Assembly (NCBI GenBank): GCA_050944685.1
Contig: JBMNRP010000011.1
Coordinates: 1-64,000 of the forward strand
Direction of reading: 5' to 3'
Length of the DNA: 64,000 nucleotides
Source of the DNA: CADBRN01 sp050944685
GTDB taxonomy: Bacteria; Bacillota; Clostridia; Lachnospirales; Lachnospiraceae
Below the pieces are notes generated by a model. That model was not told where the DNA came from. It saw only the letters and a program-made list of their open reading frames with translations, and searched no databases. Within the stretch, counting starts at the first letter, position 1; the number at the start of each line of letters is the position of its first letter. Of the stretch, positions 7,910 to 15,834 are shown piece after piece. Position numbers and translations under genes: made by a program.

Positions 7910-9955
7910 TTACTGTTCTTCAAACTCGACGTCGGTGTACTGCCACTTGCGGACCCCGTCCTCGTAGACGTTGATGACGCCCGTCTCTCCGCTGGTGCTC
8001 ACGATCGGCTCATCGTAATCTCCGTTCACCCAGGGATTGGATCCCTCGTAGATGACGGTCGTCAGGTCACCCTGAACGAGTTCCAGCTTTACGGTTCCGC
8101 CGTTATAGCCCTCGGGCTCCGCCAGCGAGCGGTAGCAGATATAGCTTCCGGAACCGGTGCTCTCTCCATCGGAATGGTCCGACTCGCTGGAGTTGATCGT
8201 CAGGGTGACGGTCGTTCCGGCCGAAACTTCCGTTCCGGGCTCCGGATCCATGCTGATGACCTCTCCCTCTCCGTAATTGTCACTGCTTCCCGTCGTGGAA
8301 GTCGTGTTCAGACCGAGATTCTCCAGCGCGCTCTTTGCGGTCGCCTCGTCGTATCCCCGCAGATCCGGTACCGTGATGTCCGAACTGCCCTTGCTGACAT
8401 AGAGGGTGACCGTGCTTCCGGCGTTGACGGAAGTTCCTTCTTCGGGACTGGTCGAAATGACCGTTCCGGCATCGACATCCTCATCTTCCTGCAGTTCAAC
8501 GCTCGCAACCAGACCCACGTCCGTCAGAGCCTTCTCCGCATCCGACTGTGAGGAACCGACCAGACCGGACGGAACATTGACCGTCTCCACCCCGGTGCTG
8601 ACAATGACATAGACCGTCGTCGACTCCTCAACGGTCTTGCCCGCTTCCGGATCCTGACTGATGATCTGTCCTTCCGGATACGTTGAGGAACTCTCGGTTC
8701 CCTTGCGCTTAATGCCGATTTTCAGCTTGTTCGCCTCTTCGGTTGCCTCGTCCACCGTCATTCCCGTAAAATCCGGAACTTCAACGGTCCCCTGATCCTC
8801 CGAGGACGAAGAAACCGAGGAGGTCCCGGCAGTACTTCCGGAATCATTGGTATTCGTATTAAAAATGCCAAACATGTTTCCGATCACAAAGATCAGAATA
8901 ATAATGATGATCGCGCCGATGATGAATCCGCCGATGGTGAGACCTTTCTCGAGCTTTGAGCCCTTGTGAGCGTCCTCGTTCTCTTCTTCGGCGTAATCGT
9001 CGTATTTGCGGATCTTCTCCTGCTGTTTTTTATTCTTTCCGGACACGCCGTTCCGAATCTCCTGCATCTCTGCGTCGGAGACGCGGACCGTCTGACCCTG
9101 GTCGTTAACCGGGCCGATGACGACGAAGTCGCCCTGCGGATCGAGCAGGGAGCGCTTCAGATCTTCGATCAGATCGCCGACATTCTGATAACGGCGGATC
9201 TGGTTCTTCTGCGTACACTTGAGGATGATCTGCTCCAGCGCGTGCGGAAGATCCGGCGTATACCTGGACGGCGGAACGATTTCTTCCTGCAGATGCTTGA
9301 TGGCGATGGAAACCGTGGTGTCTCCGTCGAACGGAACGCGTCCGGTCACCATCTCGTACATCGTGATTCCCAGGGAGTAGATATCGCTGCGGGCGTCAGA
9401 GATCCCGCCTCTGACCTGCTCGGGCGAGCTGTAATGGACCGAACCCATCACGTTGGCGGTAATGGTGTTGGAGTTCGTCGCCTTCGCGATTCCGAAGTCG
9501 GACAGCTTTACTTTTCCGTCCGTGGAAATGATGATATTCTGCGGCTTGACGTCACGGTGAATGATCCCCTGATTATGAGCCGCCTGAAGACCCAGGGAAA
9601 CCTGGATCGCGATACTCGTCGCTTCTTTGACCGACAGCTTGCCTTTTTTATTGATGTAATTCTTGAGCGTGATCCCTTCTACCAGCTCCATTACAATGTA
9701 ATAAAGGCCCCTGTCCTCGCCTACGTCGAATACGTTTACGACGTTCGGATGAGAAAGGCGCGCAGCAGCCTGCGCTTCTTTCTGGAATTTCGACACGAAA
9801 GAGGTATCCTCGCGGAACTCCGCCTTCATGACCTTGACCGCAACCAGTCTGCTCAGCTTATGATCTCTGGCCTTGTAAACATCGGCCATTCCGCCGGAAC
9901 CGATCCTCGATATGATCTCGTATCGCTCCCCTAATACGATTCCCTCTCTTAACAT
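7910..9955 (-). CDS. pknB: Membrane Ser/Thr protein kinase with three PASTA domains
   Basis: This 681-residue PknB/PrkC-type kinase senses muropeptides or lipid II outside the cell and phosphorylates cytoplasmic proteins. The kinase domain (about 12-270) has the glycine loop IGSGGMADVY, lysine in VAVKVMK, HRDVKPQN and DFGIAKA. A charged juxtamembrane segment leads to one membrane helix at about 336-360 (GGFIIGAIIIIILIFVIG). Three PASTA repeats follow, starting at VPDFTGM, VPSGLVG and VPDLRGY. A final domain of about 80 residues (SYICYRSLAEPEG..) lies beyond the last PASTA repeat. ATG 9955 follows GAGGTGG. It is 16 bases downstream of its antagonist phosphatase. Confidence 0.97.
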   Translation of the reverse strand: MLREGIVLGERYEIISRIGSGGMADVYKARDHKLSRLVAVKVMKAEFREDTSFVSKFQKEAQAAARLSHPNVVNVFDVGEDRGLYYIVMELVEGITLKNYINKKGKLSVKEATSIAIQVSLGLQAAHNQGIIHRDVKPQNIIISTDGKVKLSDFGIAKATNSNTITANVMGSVHYSSPEQVRGGISDARSDIYSLGITMYEMVTGRVPFDGDTTVSIAIKHLQEEIVPPSRYTPDLPHALEQIILKCTQKNQIRRYQNVGDLIEDLKRSLLDPQGDFVVIGPVNDQGQTVRVSDAEMQEIRNGVSGKNKKQQEKIRKYDDYAEEENEDAHKGSKLEKGLTIGGFIIGAIIIIILIFVIGNMFGIFNTNTNDSGSTAGTSSVSSSSEDQGTVEVPDFTGMTVDEATEEANKLKIGIKRKGTESSSTYPEGQIISQDPEAGKTVEESTTVYVIVSTGVETVNVPSGLVGSSQSDAEKALTDVGLVASVELQEDEDVDAGTVISTSPEEGTSVNAGSTVTLYVSKGSSDITVPDLRGYDEATAKSALENLGLNTTSTTGSSDNYGEGEVISMDPEPGTEVSAGTTVTLTINSSESDHSDGESTGSGSYICYRSLAEPEGYNGGTVKLELVQGDLTTVIYEGSNPWVNGDYDEPIVSTSGETGVINVYEDGVRKWQYTDVEFEEQ

Positions 9956-9971
9956 TTATACCACCACCTCG

Positions 9972-10697
9972 TCAGTCACTAAAAGGCTCGACAACGACCA
10001 CTGCGATATTGTCCAGGCCTCCGCCGGCATTTGCCAGCTGCACCAGCTTTCCGGCTTTATTCTCCACCTGATCGTCCTTCAGAACCTGATAGATCACGGT
10101 CTCCTCAACCATGTTGTACAGGCCGTCCGAACACATCATGAACACGCTGTCCTGTTCCGGCTTGAAGTCGAAGAAGTCGATCTTGATTTCCTCGCTCGTT
10201 CCGACCGCCCGGGTAATGATGTTTTTATCCGGGTGATTGGCTCCCTCTTCCGGCGTCAGCTCTCCCAGACGAACCATCTCGGCGATCAGCGAATGATCCT
10301 GCGTGACCTGATGCAGATGGTCATCCGCGATGTACAGCCTGGAATCTCCCACATTCGCGACATAGACAACGTCACCGGCGACGACTGCCGCCACCATGGT
10401 GCTCCCCATCCCGCGAAGACGGTCCTCGCTCAGGGACTTTTCCAGAACGGCCGTGTTTGCCGCCTCAATGCCTGCGCGCAGAATCTTCACCGGATTGGTG
10501 TTCTGGTCTTCTTTAATTGTATCGATCATAACGGATACACTGTACCGGGAGGCATAGTCTCCCGCGTTATGACCGCCCATTCCGTCTGCTACAATGAACA
10601 GATTCGGAAGGTTCCCTACCGGTTCGACAGAAGTGAAAATGAAATCCTGATTCATTTTCCGGATCTGTCCCACATCGGTCGCAGAAAAAACCTTCAT
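9972..10697 (-). CDS. prpC: PP2C-family Ser/Thr protein phosphatase
   Basis: The 241-residue phosphatase should reverse PknB phosphorylation. It carries the PP2C metal-binding signatures: the N-terminal TDVGQIRKMNQD, VADGMGGHNAG, a central GSTMVAAVV, VANVGDSRLYI, DHSLIAEMV and MCSDGLYNMV, with GGLDNIAVVVV near the end. No membrane segment is present, so it acts in the cytoplasm. ATG 10697 follows GGAGAA. The gene comes after rlmN and just before pknB, the classic kinase/phosphatase pairing. Confidence 0.96.
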   Translation of the reverse strand: MKVFSATDVGQIRKMNQDFIFTSVEPVGNLPNLFIVADGMGGHNAGDYASRYSVSVMIDTIKEDQNTNPVKILRAGIEAANTAVLEKSLSEDRLRGMGSTMVAAVVAGDVVYVANVGDSRLYIADDHLHQVTQDHSLIAEMVRLGELTPEEGANHPDKNIITRAVGTSEEIKIDFFDFKPEQDSVFMMCSDGLYNMVEETVIYQVLKDDQVENKAGKLVQLANAGGGLDNIAVVVVEPFSD

Positions 10698-10822
10698 CTG
10701 TGAAATTCTCCTGATGAGATCATCGGGCTTCTAAAAAAGTATTCGTTCAAGTTCTGTCCCTGTGGCTTTCCACACTTAAACAGAAAAAAAGGCGCTTCTG
10801 GTTCCTGCCTGCATTGCGTCGG

Positions 10823-11863
10823 TCAATTATTTTCTGATATATAATTTTGGCGTAACTGACCACAGGCTCCGTCAATATCAGCGCCCATTTCCCTTCTAAT
10901 AGTAACATTAATTCCGTATTTTTCAAGTTTTTTGTAGAACGCGCGCACTTCAGCCGGGGTGGAACGCCTGAAATTTCTCTCCCGAACGGGATTGGCGGGA
11001 ATCAGATTGACGTGACAATTCATTCCCCTCAGAAGGCCGGCGAGCTCGCTCGCGTGGCGGTCCGTGTCGTTCTTTCCCTCGATCAGGGCATACTCAAAGG
11101 AGATGCGCCGGCCGGTCTCATGAAAATAATAGCGGCAGGCGCCGATCAGATCTTCGATCGGGTATTGGCGCGCAACCGGCATGATTTCTCTTCTCTCCGC
11201 GTCGTTCGTCGCGTGGAGCGATACGGCGAGCGTGAGCTGCAGATGCTCTCTGGCAAGGCGCCGGATCGCGGGGACGAGGCCGCAGGTGGAAAGCGTCACG
11301 TTTCGCAGGCTGAAATCCGCCCCATCCGGGGAACTGACCAGTTTCAGGAATCGGAGCGTCTCGTCATAGTTGTCCAGGGGCTCCCCGCTGCCCATCATGT
11401 CGATGTTGGAGATGCGCTCCCCGGTCTCCCCGCGGATCGCGTAGACCTGGCCGAGAATCTCGGAGGCAGACAGGTTCCGGACGCATCCGCCCAGCGTCGA
11501 GGCGCAGAAGCGGCAGCCCATCCGGCAGCCCACCTGCGAGGAGATGCAGACGGAGTTTCCGTGATGGTGTTTCATCCAGACGCTCTCGATCACATTGCCG
11601 TCCGAAAGTCTGAAGAGAAACTTCTTCGTGTCGTGCGAGGAGGATTCCAGCACGCGGACTCTGGAGGGGCGGACGATCACGGCCTCCTCCTTCAGTCTTT
11701 CCCGAAGCTTTTCCGGAAGATTCGTCATCTCATCAAACGAGACCGCACGCTTCTGGTGAAGCCAGGAAAAAATCTGCTTCGCGCGGAAGGATCTCTCTCC
11801 CATCTCCGTCACGTACTGCTCCAGCTCGTCCGGGAGCATCGAGACAATATCTGTTTTTTCCAT
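10823..11863 (-). CDS. rlmN: 23S rRNA (A2503-C2)-methyltransferase RlmN
   Basis: RlmN is a radical SAM enzyme that methylates A2503 of 23S rRNA and A37 of some tRNAs. The 346-residue protein has the Cx3Cx2C cluster in CRMGCRFCAS. The conserved region MGSGEPLDNYDETLRFL follows, with the methyl-carrying Cys of the C-terminal part in DIDGACGQLR. It is full length. ATG 11863 follows GAGGG. It sits between rsmB and prpC in the array. Confidence 0.96.
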   Translation of the reverse strand: MEKTDIVSMLPDELEQYVTEMGERSFRAKQIFSWLHQKRAVSFDEMTNLPEKLRERLKEEAVIVRPSRVRVLESSSHDTKKFLFRLSDGNVIESVWMKHHHGNSVCISSQVGCRMGCRFCASTLGGCVRNLSASEILGQVYAIRGETGERISNIDMMGSGEPLDNYDETLRFLKLVSSPDGADFSLRNVTLSTCGLVPAIRRLAREHLQLTLAVSLHATNDAERREIMPVARQYPIEDLIGACRYYFHETGRRISFEYALIEGKNDTDRHASELAGLLRGMNCHVNLIPANPVRERNFRRSTPAEVRAFYKKLEKYGINVTIRREMGADIDGACGQLRQNYISENN

Positions 11864-11956
11864 ATTTCCCTCTTTCTTCCGGCAGAAGACCGGCGGCAGA
11901 TAATCGACGGACCGCGCGCGGATTTCAGGTTCCGGCCGCGTTCTCCGGATTCCGCG

Positions 11957-13300
11957 TTATCCCGGAAGGTAAAACTTCGCGATGAAAAAGCCGTCGCAGG
12001 GGTGGATGCCCGGAAGCAGCTGCAGATATCCGCGGTTTTCCGCCTCTTTTTTCAGTTCCTCCGGCAGATGCTCCGCAACGGGGACCGGGATCAGAGGGGA
12101 ATTCTCTGTGATCCAGGCGGTGTTTTCCTCATTTTCTTCCGGATTAAAGGTGCACGTGCTGAAGATCAGGGTTCCGCCCGGTCTGACGTATCGGACCGCC
12201 TGCTTCAGTATGCTCCGCTGAAGATCCTTGAGGCTTTTCGTCTTTTCCTCGGACCAGCGGTATTTGATGTCCGGTTTCCGGCGGATCACTCCGAATCCCG
12301 AACAGGGCACATCCGCGAGAACGACGTCCGCGATTCTCTCCAGCGAGGGATCGAACACCGTCGCGTCGTGCGCGGAGATTTCCAGATTGCACGCTCCGAG
12401 ACGATTCGCATTTTCACGGATCAGATCCGCTTTTTTCCCGGTCAGGTCGCGGGAAATGACTTTTCCGCTCTTTCCGGCGAGATCCGACGCGTAAAGACTC
12501 TTCCCTCCGGGAGCCGCGCAGAGATCGACGATCACATCTCCCTCCCGAATTCCCGCGGCGAGCACCGCCAGCATGGAGCTCACATCCTGAACAGCCAGGG
12601 CGCCCCTCGAAAAAGCGGGAAGACCCGCCAGGCCGTTTACGCCCGACAGATTCCACGCTCCCTTCACGTACGGAGCAGGCGAGGCGCTCACACCGCTCTC
12701 CTTCAGCTCACGGATAAGAGAGTCCTCGTCCTCACGAAAACGGACGGTGAGCGGGGCGGGCTCCGAAAAGCCTCCGACAATTTTCACCGTCGTTTCATAC
12801 CCGTATTCGCGGATCCATTTTTTCAGAAGCGTCATCGGAACGGAGCCCCGGACGGAAAGATATTCTTCCGGAGATTTCAGCGGATCCGGGAGACGTAGCT
12901 TCTCTCTTTTTCCCGCGATGTTCCGCAGAACGCCGTTCACGAAGCCTTTCAGACGGCCGTATTTTTTCGGAACGATCCGGACCGCCTCATTGACCGCCGC
13001 GCGGTCCGGAACCGAATTCATAAAAAGAATCTGATAGACCGCAGACCGGAGGATCGCACGAATCTCCGGCTTCATCTTCCGGACCGGCGTATTGGACACC
13101 TGATTGAGGCAATAATCCAGCAGGATGAGGTTCTCGACGGTTCCCCCGATCAGCCGCCGGCAGAACTGCCGGTCTCTCCCTGTGAGATCCTCCCGGCCGT
13201 CGACCTCGCGGCGGATGACCAGGTGGCAGGGGATCTCTTCCTGCTCCATCACGGTCAGCGCGCGCACGGCGATTCTCCTCGGTTCTGCAGATGATACCAT
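11957..13300 (-). CDS. rsmB: 16S rRNA (C967-C5)-methyltransferase RsmB
   Basis: RsmB methylates C967 of 16S rRNA using SAM. The N-terminal NusB-like RNA-binding domain (about 1-145: RRIAVRALTVMEQEE, AAVNEAVRIVPKKYG, FVNGVLRNI) is followed by the Rossmann methyltransferase with DLCAAPGGKS, a DVPCSGFGVIRRKPDI catalytic Cys block and FSTCTFNPEENE with the second Cys. I chose ATG 13300 because GGAG lies nine bases upstream; an ATG at 13315 (five codons longer) sits right on its own GGAG and is less likely. The C-terminus is intact. Confidence 0.95.
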   Translation of the reverse strand: MVSSAEPRRIAVRALTVMEQEEIPCHLVIRREVDGREDLTGRDRQFCRRLIGGTVENLILLDYCLNQVSNTPVRKMKPEIRAILRSAVYQILFMNSVPDRAAVNEAVRIVPKKYGRLKGFVNGVLRNIAGKREKLRLPDPLKSPEEYLSVRGSVPMTLLKKWIREYGYETTVKIVGGFSEPAPLTVRFREDEDSLIRELKESGVSASPAPYVKGAWNLSGVNGLAGLPAFSRGALAVQDVSSMLAVLAAGIREGDVIVDLCAAPGGKSLYASDLAGKSGKVISRDLTGKKADLIRENANRLGACNLEISAHDATVFDPSLERIADVVLADVPCSGFGVIRRKPDIKYRWSEEKTKSLKDLQRSILKQAVRYVRPGGTLIFSTCTFNPEENEENTAWITENSPLIPVPVAEHLPEELKKEAENRGYLQLLPGIHPCDGFFIAKFYLPG

Positions 13301-13455
13301 TTTCTTTAACTCCATTCTCCGCCGCCCGGGCGAACGTTTTCACGCCAAAAAACGCATCACGCGGAGTCCCGGATATTTCCGGGGCATCCGCGCGGTTTCG
13401 GCTCTCTTTTCTTCTGCCGGCGCAAATGAGACCGGTCGCTGTATCAGTCGATGCG

Positions 13456-14154
13456 TCAGTCGTCCCTTCTGGCGAGGATGAGAAGCCGCAGAAGCTGCAG
13501 CAGCGAGACGCAGACGGCGGCGACGTAAGTCATGGCGGCCGCCTTCAGCACCTTTCTCGATCCGGAGAGTTCCTCCGGCCGCATGATACCGGTTCCCTGA
13601 AGCTTCTGAAGCGCGCGGTGAGACGCGTTAAGCTCGACCGGAAGCGTCACCAGCTGAAACAGGAGCGCCCCGCAGAACAGGACGATGCCCACGTAAATAA
13701 GGGGGCGAATCGAAAAAATCAGTCCGATCAGAAACAGCGGCCAGGACAGATTGCTCCCGATATTGGCCGCCGGCACCAGATTGGAGCGCACGCGGAGCGG
13801 AGCGTAATCTCTCGCGTCCTGAATGGCGTGGCCGCACTCGTGGGCCGCGACGCCCACCGCCGCGAGAGAGGTCGACTGGAATACGGAGTCCGACAGCCGT
13901 ACCACCTTCGTCCTCGGGTCGTAGTGATCCGTCAGGTTTCCGCTGATGTGCTCGATCCGGACATTCGTGATCCCCTCGCTCTGGAGAATGACCTCCGCGG
14001 CTCTCGCCCCGGTCAGGCCCGACATGCTCCGGATTCTGCTATATTTGTTGAAAGTACTCTGCATACTTCCCTGGACGGCCAGCGAAAAAATAAAGCCGAC
14101 AATAATCAGAAGGTAGGTCCAGTCAAACCCCCAGTAATAACCGTATCCACCCAT
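13456..14154 (-). CDS. YugP-like membrane zinc metallopeptidase
   Basis: The 232-residue protein belongs to the Zn_peptidase_2 (YugP) family. An N-terminal membrane helix is visible (DWTYLLIIVGFIFSLAVQG). The zinc-binding HExxH is in GVAAHECGHAIQDA near residues 110-122, and two hydrophobic helices lie toward the C-terminus (SWPLFLIGLIFSI, YVGIVLFCGALLFQLV). The family is widespread in Firmicutes but its substrates are unknown. ATG 14154 has AAGGAGG at ideal spacing. Location between fmt and rsmB is a recurrent clostridial arrangement. Confidence 0.92.
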   Translation of the reverse strand: MGGYGYYWGFDWTYLLIIVGFIFSLAVQGSMQSTFNKYSRIRSMSGLTGARAAEVILQSEGITNVRIEHISGNLTDHYDPRTKVVRLSDSVFQSTSLAAVGVAAHECGHAIQDARDYAPLRVRSNLVPAANIGSNLSWPLFLIGLIFSIRPLIYVGIVLFCGALLFQLVTLPVELNASHRALQKLQGTGIMRPEELSGSRKVLKAAAMTYVAAVCVSLLQLLRLLILARRDD

Positions 14155-14224
14155 ACAGATTCCTCCTTGTGAATCAAAGATGCGTAATGTCTGTTACAAT
14201 GGCTGCAGACGCCGCCTGCCCGGC

Positions 14225-15169
14225 TCACGCTTTCCCCTCCGAGAAGCGCTCTCCTTCTTTCAGCGCGTGTCCGCGCAGAAATTCGCCGGCGGTCATCCGT
14301 TTCCTGCCCTCGAGCTGAAGCTCCCGGATTTTCAGAGAACCCTTTCCCGTCTGAACGGAAAAGCCGTCTTTTCCGACCGCGAACACCGACCCCGGTTCCA
14401 TTCTGCAGCTCTCCTTTGACGCATCCGCCGCCCAGAATTTTACGGTTTTCCCGCCGAGCGAGGAAAATGCGGAAGGCCACGGATTCAGTCCGCGAATCAG
14501 GCGCTCGATCGCCTCCGCGTCCCTGGTCCAGTCGATCCGCCCGTCCGATTTTTGTATCATCCGGGCGTAAGGGGTCGGGCTTTCCGCCGGCTGCGGCTCG
14601 GGACGGATGTTCCCCTTCTCAATCTCGGGAATCGTCCGGACCAGAAGATCTGCCCCGGCCGCGGCGAGCTTTTCAAAAAGCGATCCGCCCGTCTCGTCGT
14701 CCCCGATCGGAACTTCTTTTCTGGCTATCATATCACCCGTGTCAAGTCCCTCGTTCATCTGCATGATCGTGACGCCGGATTTTTCCTCTCCGTCGATCAC
14801 CGCCCACTGGATGGGAGCTGCTCCACGGTATTTCGGCAGCAGAGAGGCGTGCACATTGATGCAGCCGTACTTCGGAAGATCAAGAATCCGTTTCGGAATG
14901 ATCTGGCCGAACGCAGCCACCACGATCAGATCCGGTGCCATCTCCGAGAGGGTCTGAAACGCTTCGTCTCCTTTGACGCTATGCGGCTGAAACACGGGAA
15001 TCCCGTATTTCAGGGCAGTCTCTTTCACCGGCGAGGCCTTGAGATGATGACCCCTGCCCACCGGCCTGTCTTCTTTGGTGAAAACGGCTGTGACATCAAA
15101 ACCGCCGTCCAGAAGCGCCCGGAGACAGTCCGCCGCCAGATCCGGTGTTCCCATAAAAACGATCTTCAT
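14225..15169 (-). CDS. fmt: Methionyl-tRNA formyltransferase
   Basis: Fmt formylates initiator Met-tRNA from 10-formyltetrahydrofolate. The 314-residue protein starts MKIVFMGTPDLAADCL. It carries the folate-site residues NVHASLLPKYRGAAPIQWAVIDGE and the family block ITIMQMNEGLDTGDM. A C-terminal OB-fold domain (about 205-314) binds tRNA. ATG 15169 matches the family N-terminus; a start 17 codons earlier would be unusual. It is paired with def, as in many bacteria. Confidence 0.96.
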   Translation of the reverse strand: MKIVFMGTPDLAADCLRALLDGGFDVTAVFTKEDRPVGRGHHLKASPVKETALKYGIPVFQPHSVKGDEAFQTLSEMAPDLIVVAAFGQIIPKRILDLPKYGCINVHASLLPKYRGAAPIQWAVIDGEEKSGVTIMQMNEGLDTGDMIARKEVPIGDDETGGSLFEKLAAAGADLLVRTIPEIEKGNIRPEPQPAESPTPYARMIQKSDGRIDWTRDAEAIERLIRGLNPWPSAFSSLGGKTVKFWAADASKESCRMEPGSVFAVGKDGFSVQTGKGSLKIRELQLEGRKRMTAGEFLRGHALKEGERFSEGKA

Positions 15170-15216
15170 CTGATTTTCCTTTCCGGACCTTTCCTGTCCC
15201 GCACTGCCCCGATGTC

Positions 15217-15801
15217 TCACTGCTTTGCTTCCGCCCCGGAAACATTTTCCGGCTTTGCTTCTGCTCCCGCGCCGTCCGGCTTCTTTCCGCCGGCCGACGT
15301 GTCTTCTCCGGCGCTTTCTTCCGGCTCGTCATCCACAAAATCCTCGACGTTGAGAACCGGTCCCTCTACGTGAGAGGTGTACAGCACACCGTTCAGGTGA
15401 TCATTCTCGTGAAGAATTGCCCGGGCCAGGAGGCCCTCCGCCTCCATCTCGAACTGCTTCCCGCGGATGTCGGTCGCGCGGACCTTCACATAATTCGGAC
15501 GCGTCACCTTTCCGCATTTCCCCGGGAGCGAGAGGCAGCCCTCCTCTCCCGTCTGAGAACCCGACGTCTCCAGAATTTCCGGATTGATAAATACATAAGA
15601 ATTCTCCCGGTCGACGTCCACCACAAACATTCTCCGCAGAATGCCGACCTGCGGAGCCGCCAGTCCGACGCCGTTTTCCTTATACATCGTCTCAAGCATA
15701 TCCGCGGCCAGGATTCGCATGCGCGGACTCACGGTGCGGATCGGCTTCGCCGTTTTCTCAAGTACCGGGTCTCCAAAAAGTCTGATTTTTCTGAGTGCCA
15801 T
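15217..15801 (-). CDS. def: Peptide deformylase with acidic tail
   Basis: The enzyme removes the N-formyl group from nascent proteins. The three metal/active-site motifs are present: GVGLAAPQVG, EGCLSLPG and HENDHLNG (the HExxH variant HENDH). The core ends near residue 150. About 40 further residues are rich in Glu, Ala, Gly and Asp (DDEPEESAGEDTSAGGKKPD..), a disordered tail most deformylases lack. ATG 15801 follows GGAGGAAG. It lies between priA and fmt. Confidence 0.95.
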   Translation of the reverse strand: MALRKIRLFGDPVLEKTAKPIRTVSPRMRILAADMLETMYKENGVGLAAPQVGILRRMFVVDVDRENSYVFINPEILETSGSQTGEEGCLSLPGKCGKVTRPNYVKVRATDIRGKQFEMEAEGLLARAILHENDHLNGVLYTSHVEGPVLNVEDFVDDEPEESAGEDTSAGGKKPDGAGAEAKPENVSGAEAKQ

Positions 15802-15834
15802 AACTTCCTCCTGAATTCTCCTGCAATTGTGGTT

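Noticed and set aside
7906..7923. TTG start of rsgA 18 bases upstream
   Set aside because: It would overlap pknB, and the family N-terminus begins at the ATG at 7905.
11012..12898. Plus-strand open frame of 628 codons opposite rlmN and rsmB
   Set aside because: A GC-rich shadow frame of two well-conserved rRNA methyltransferases.
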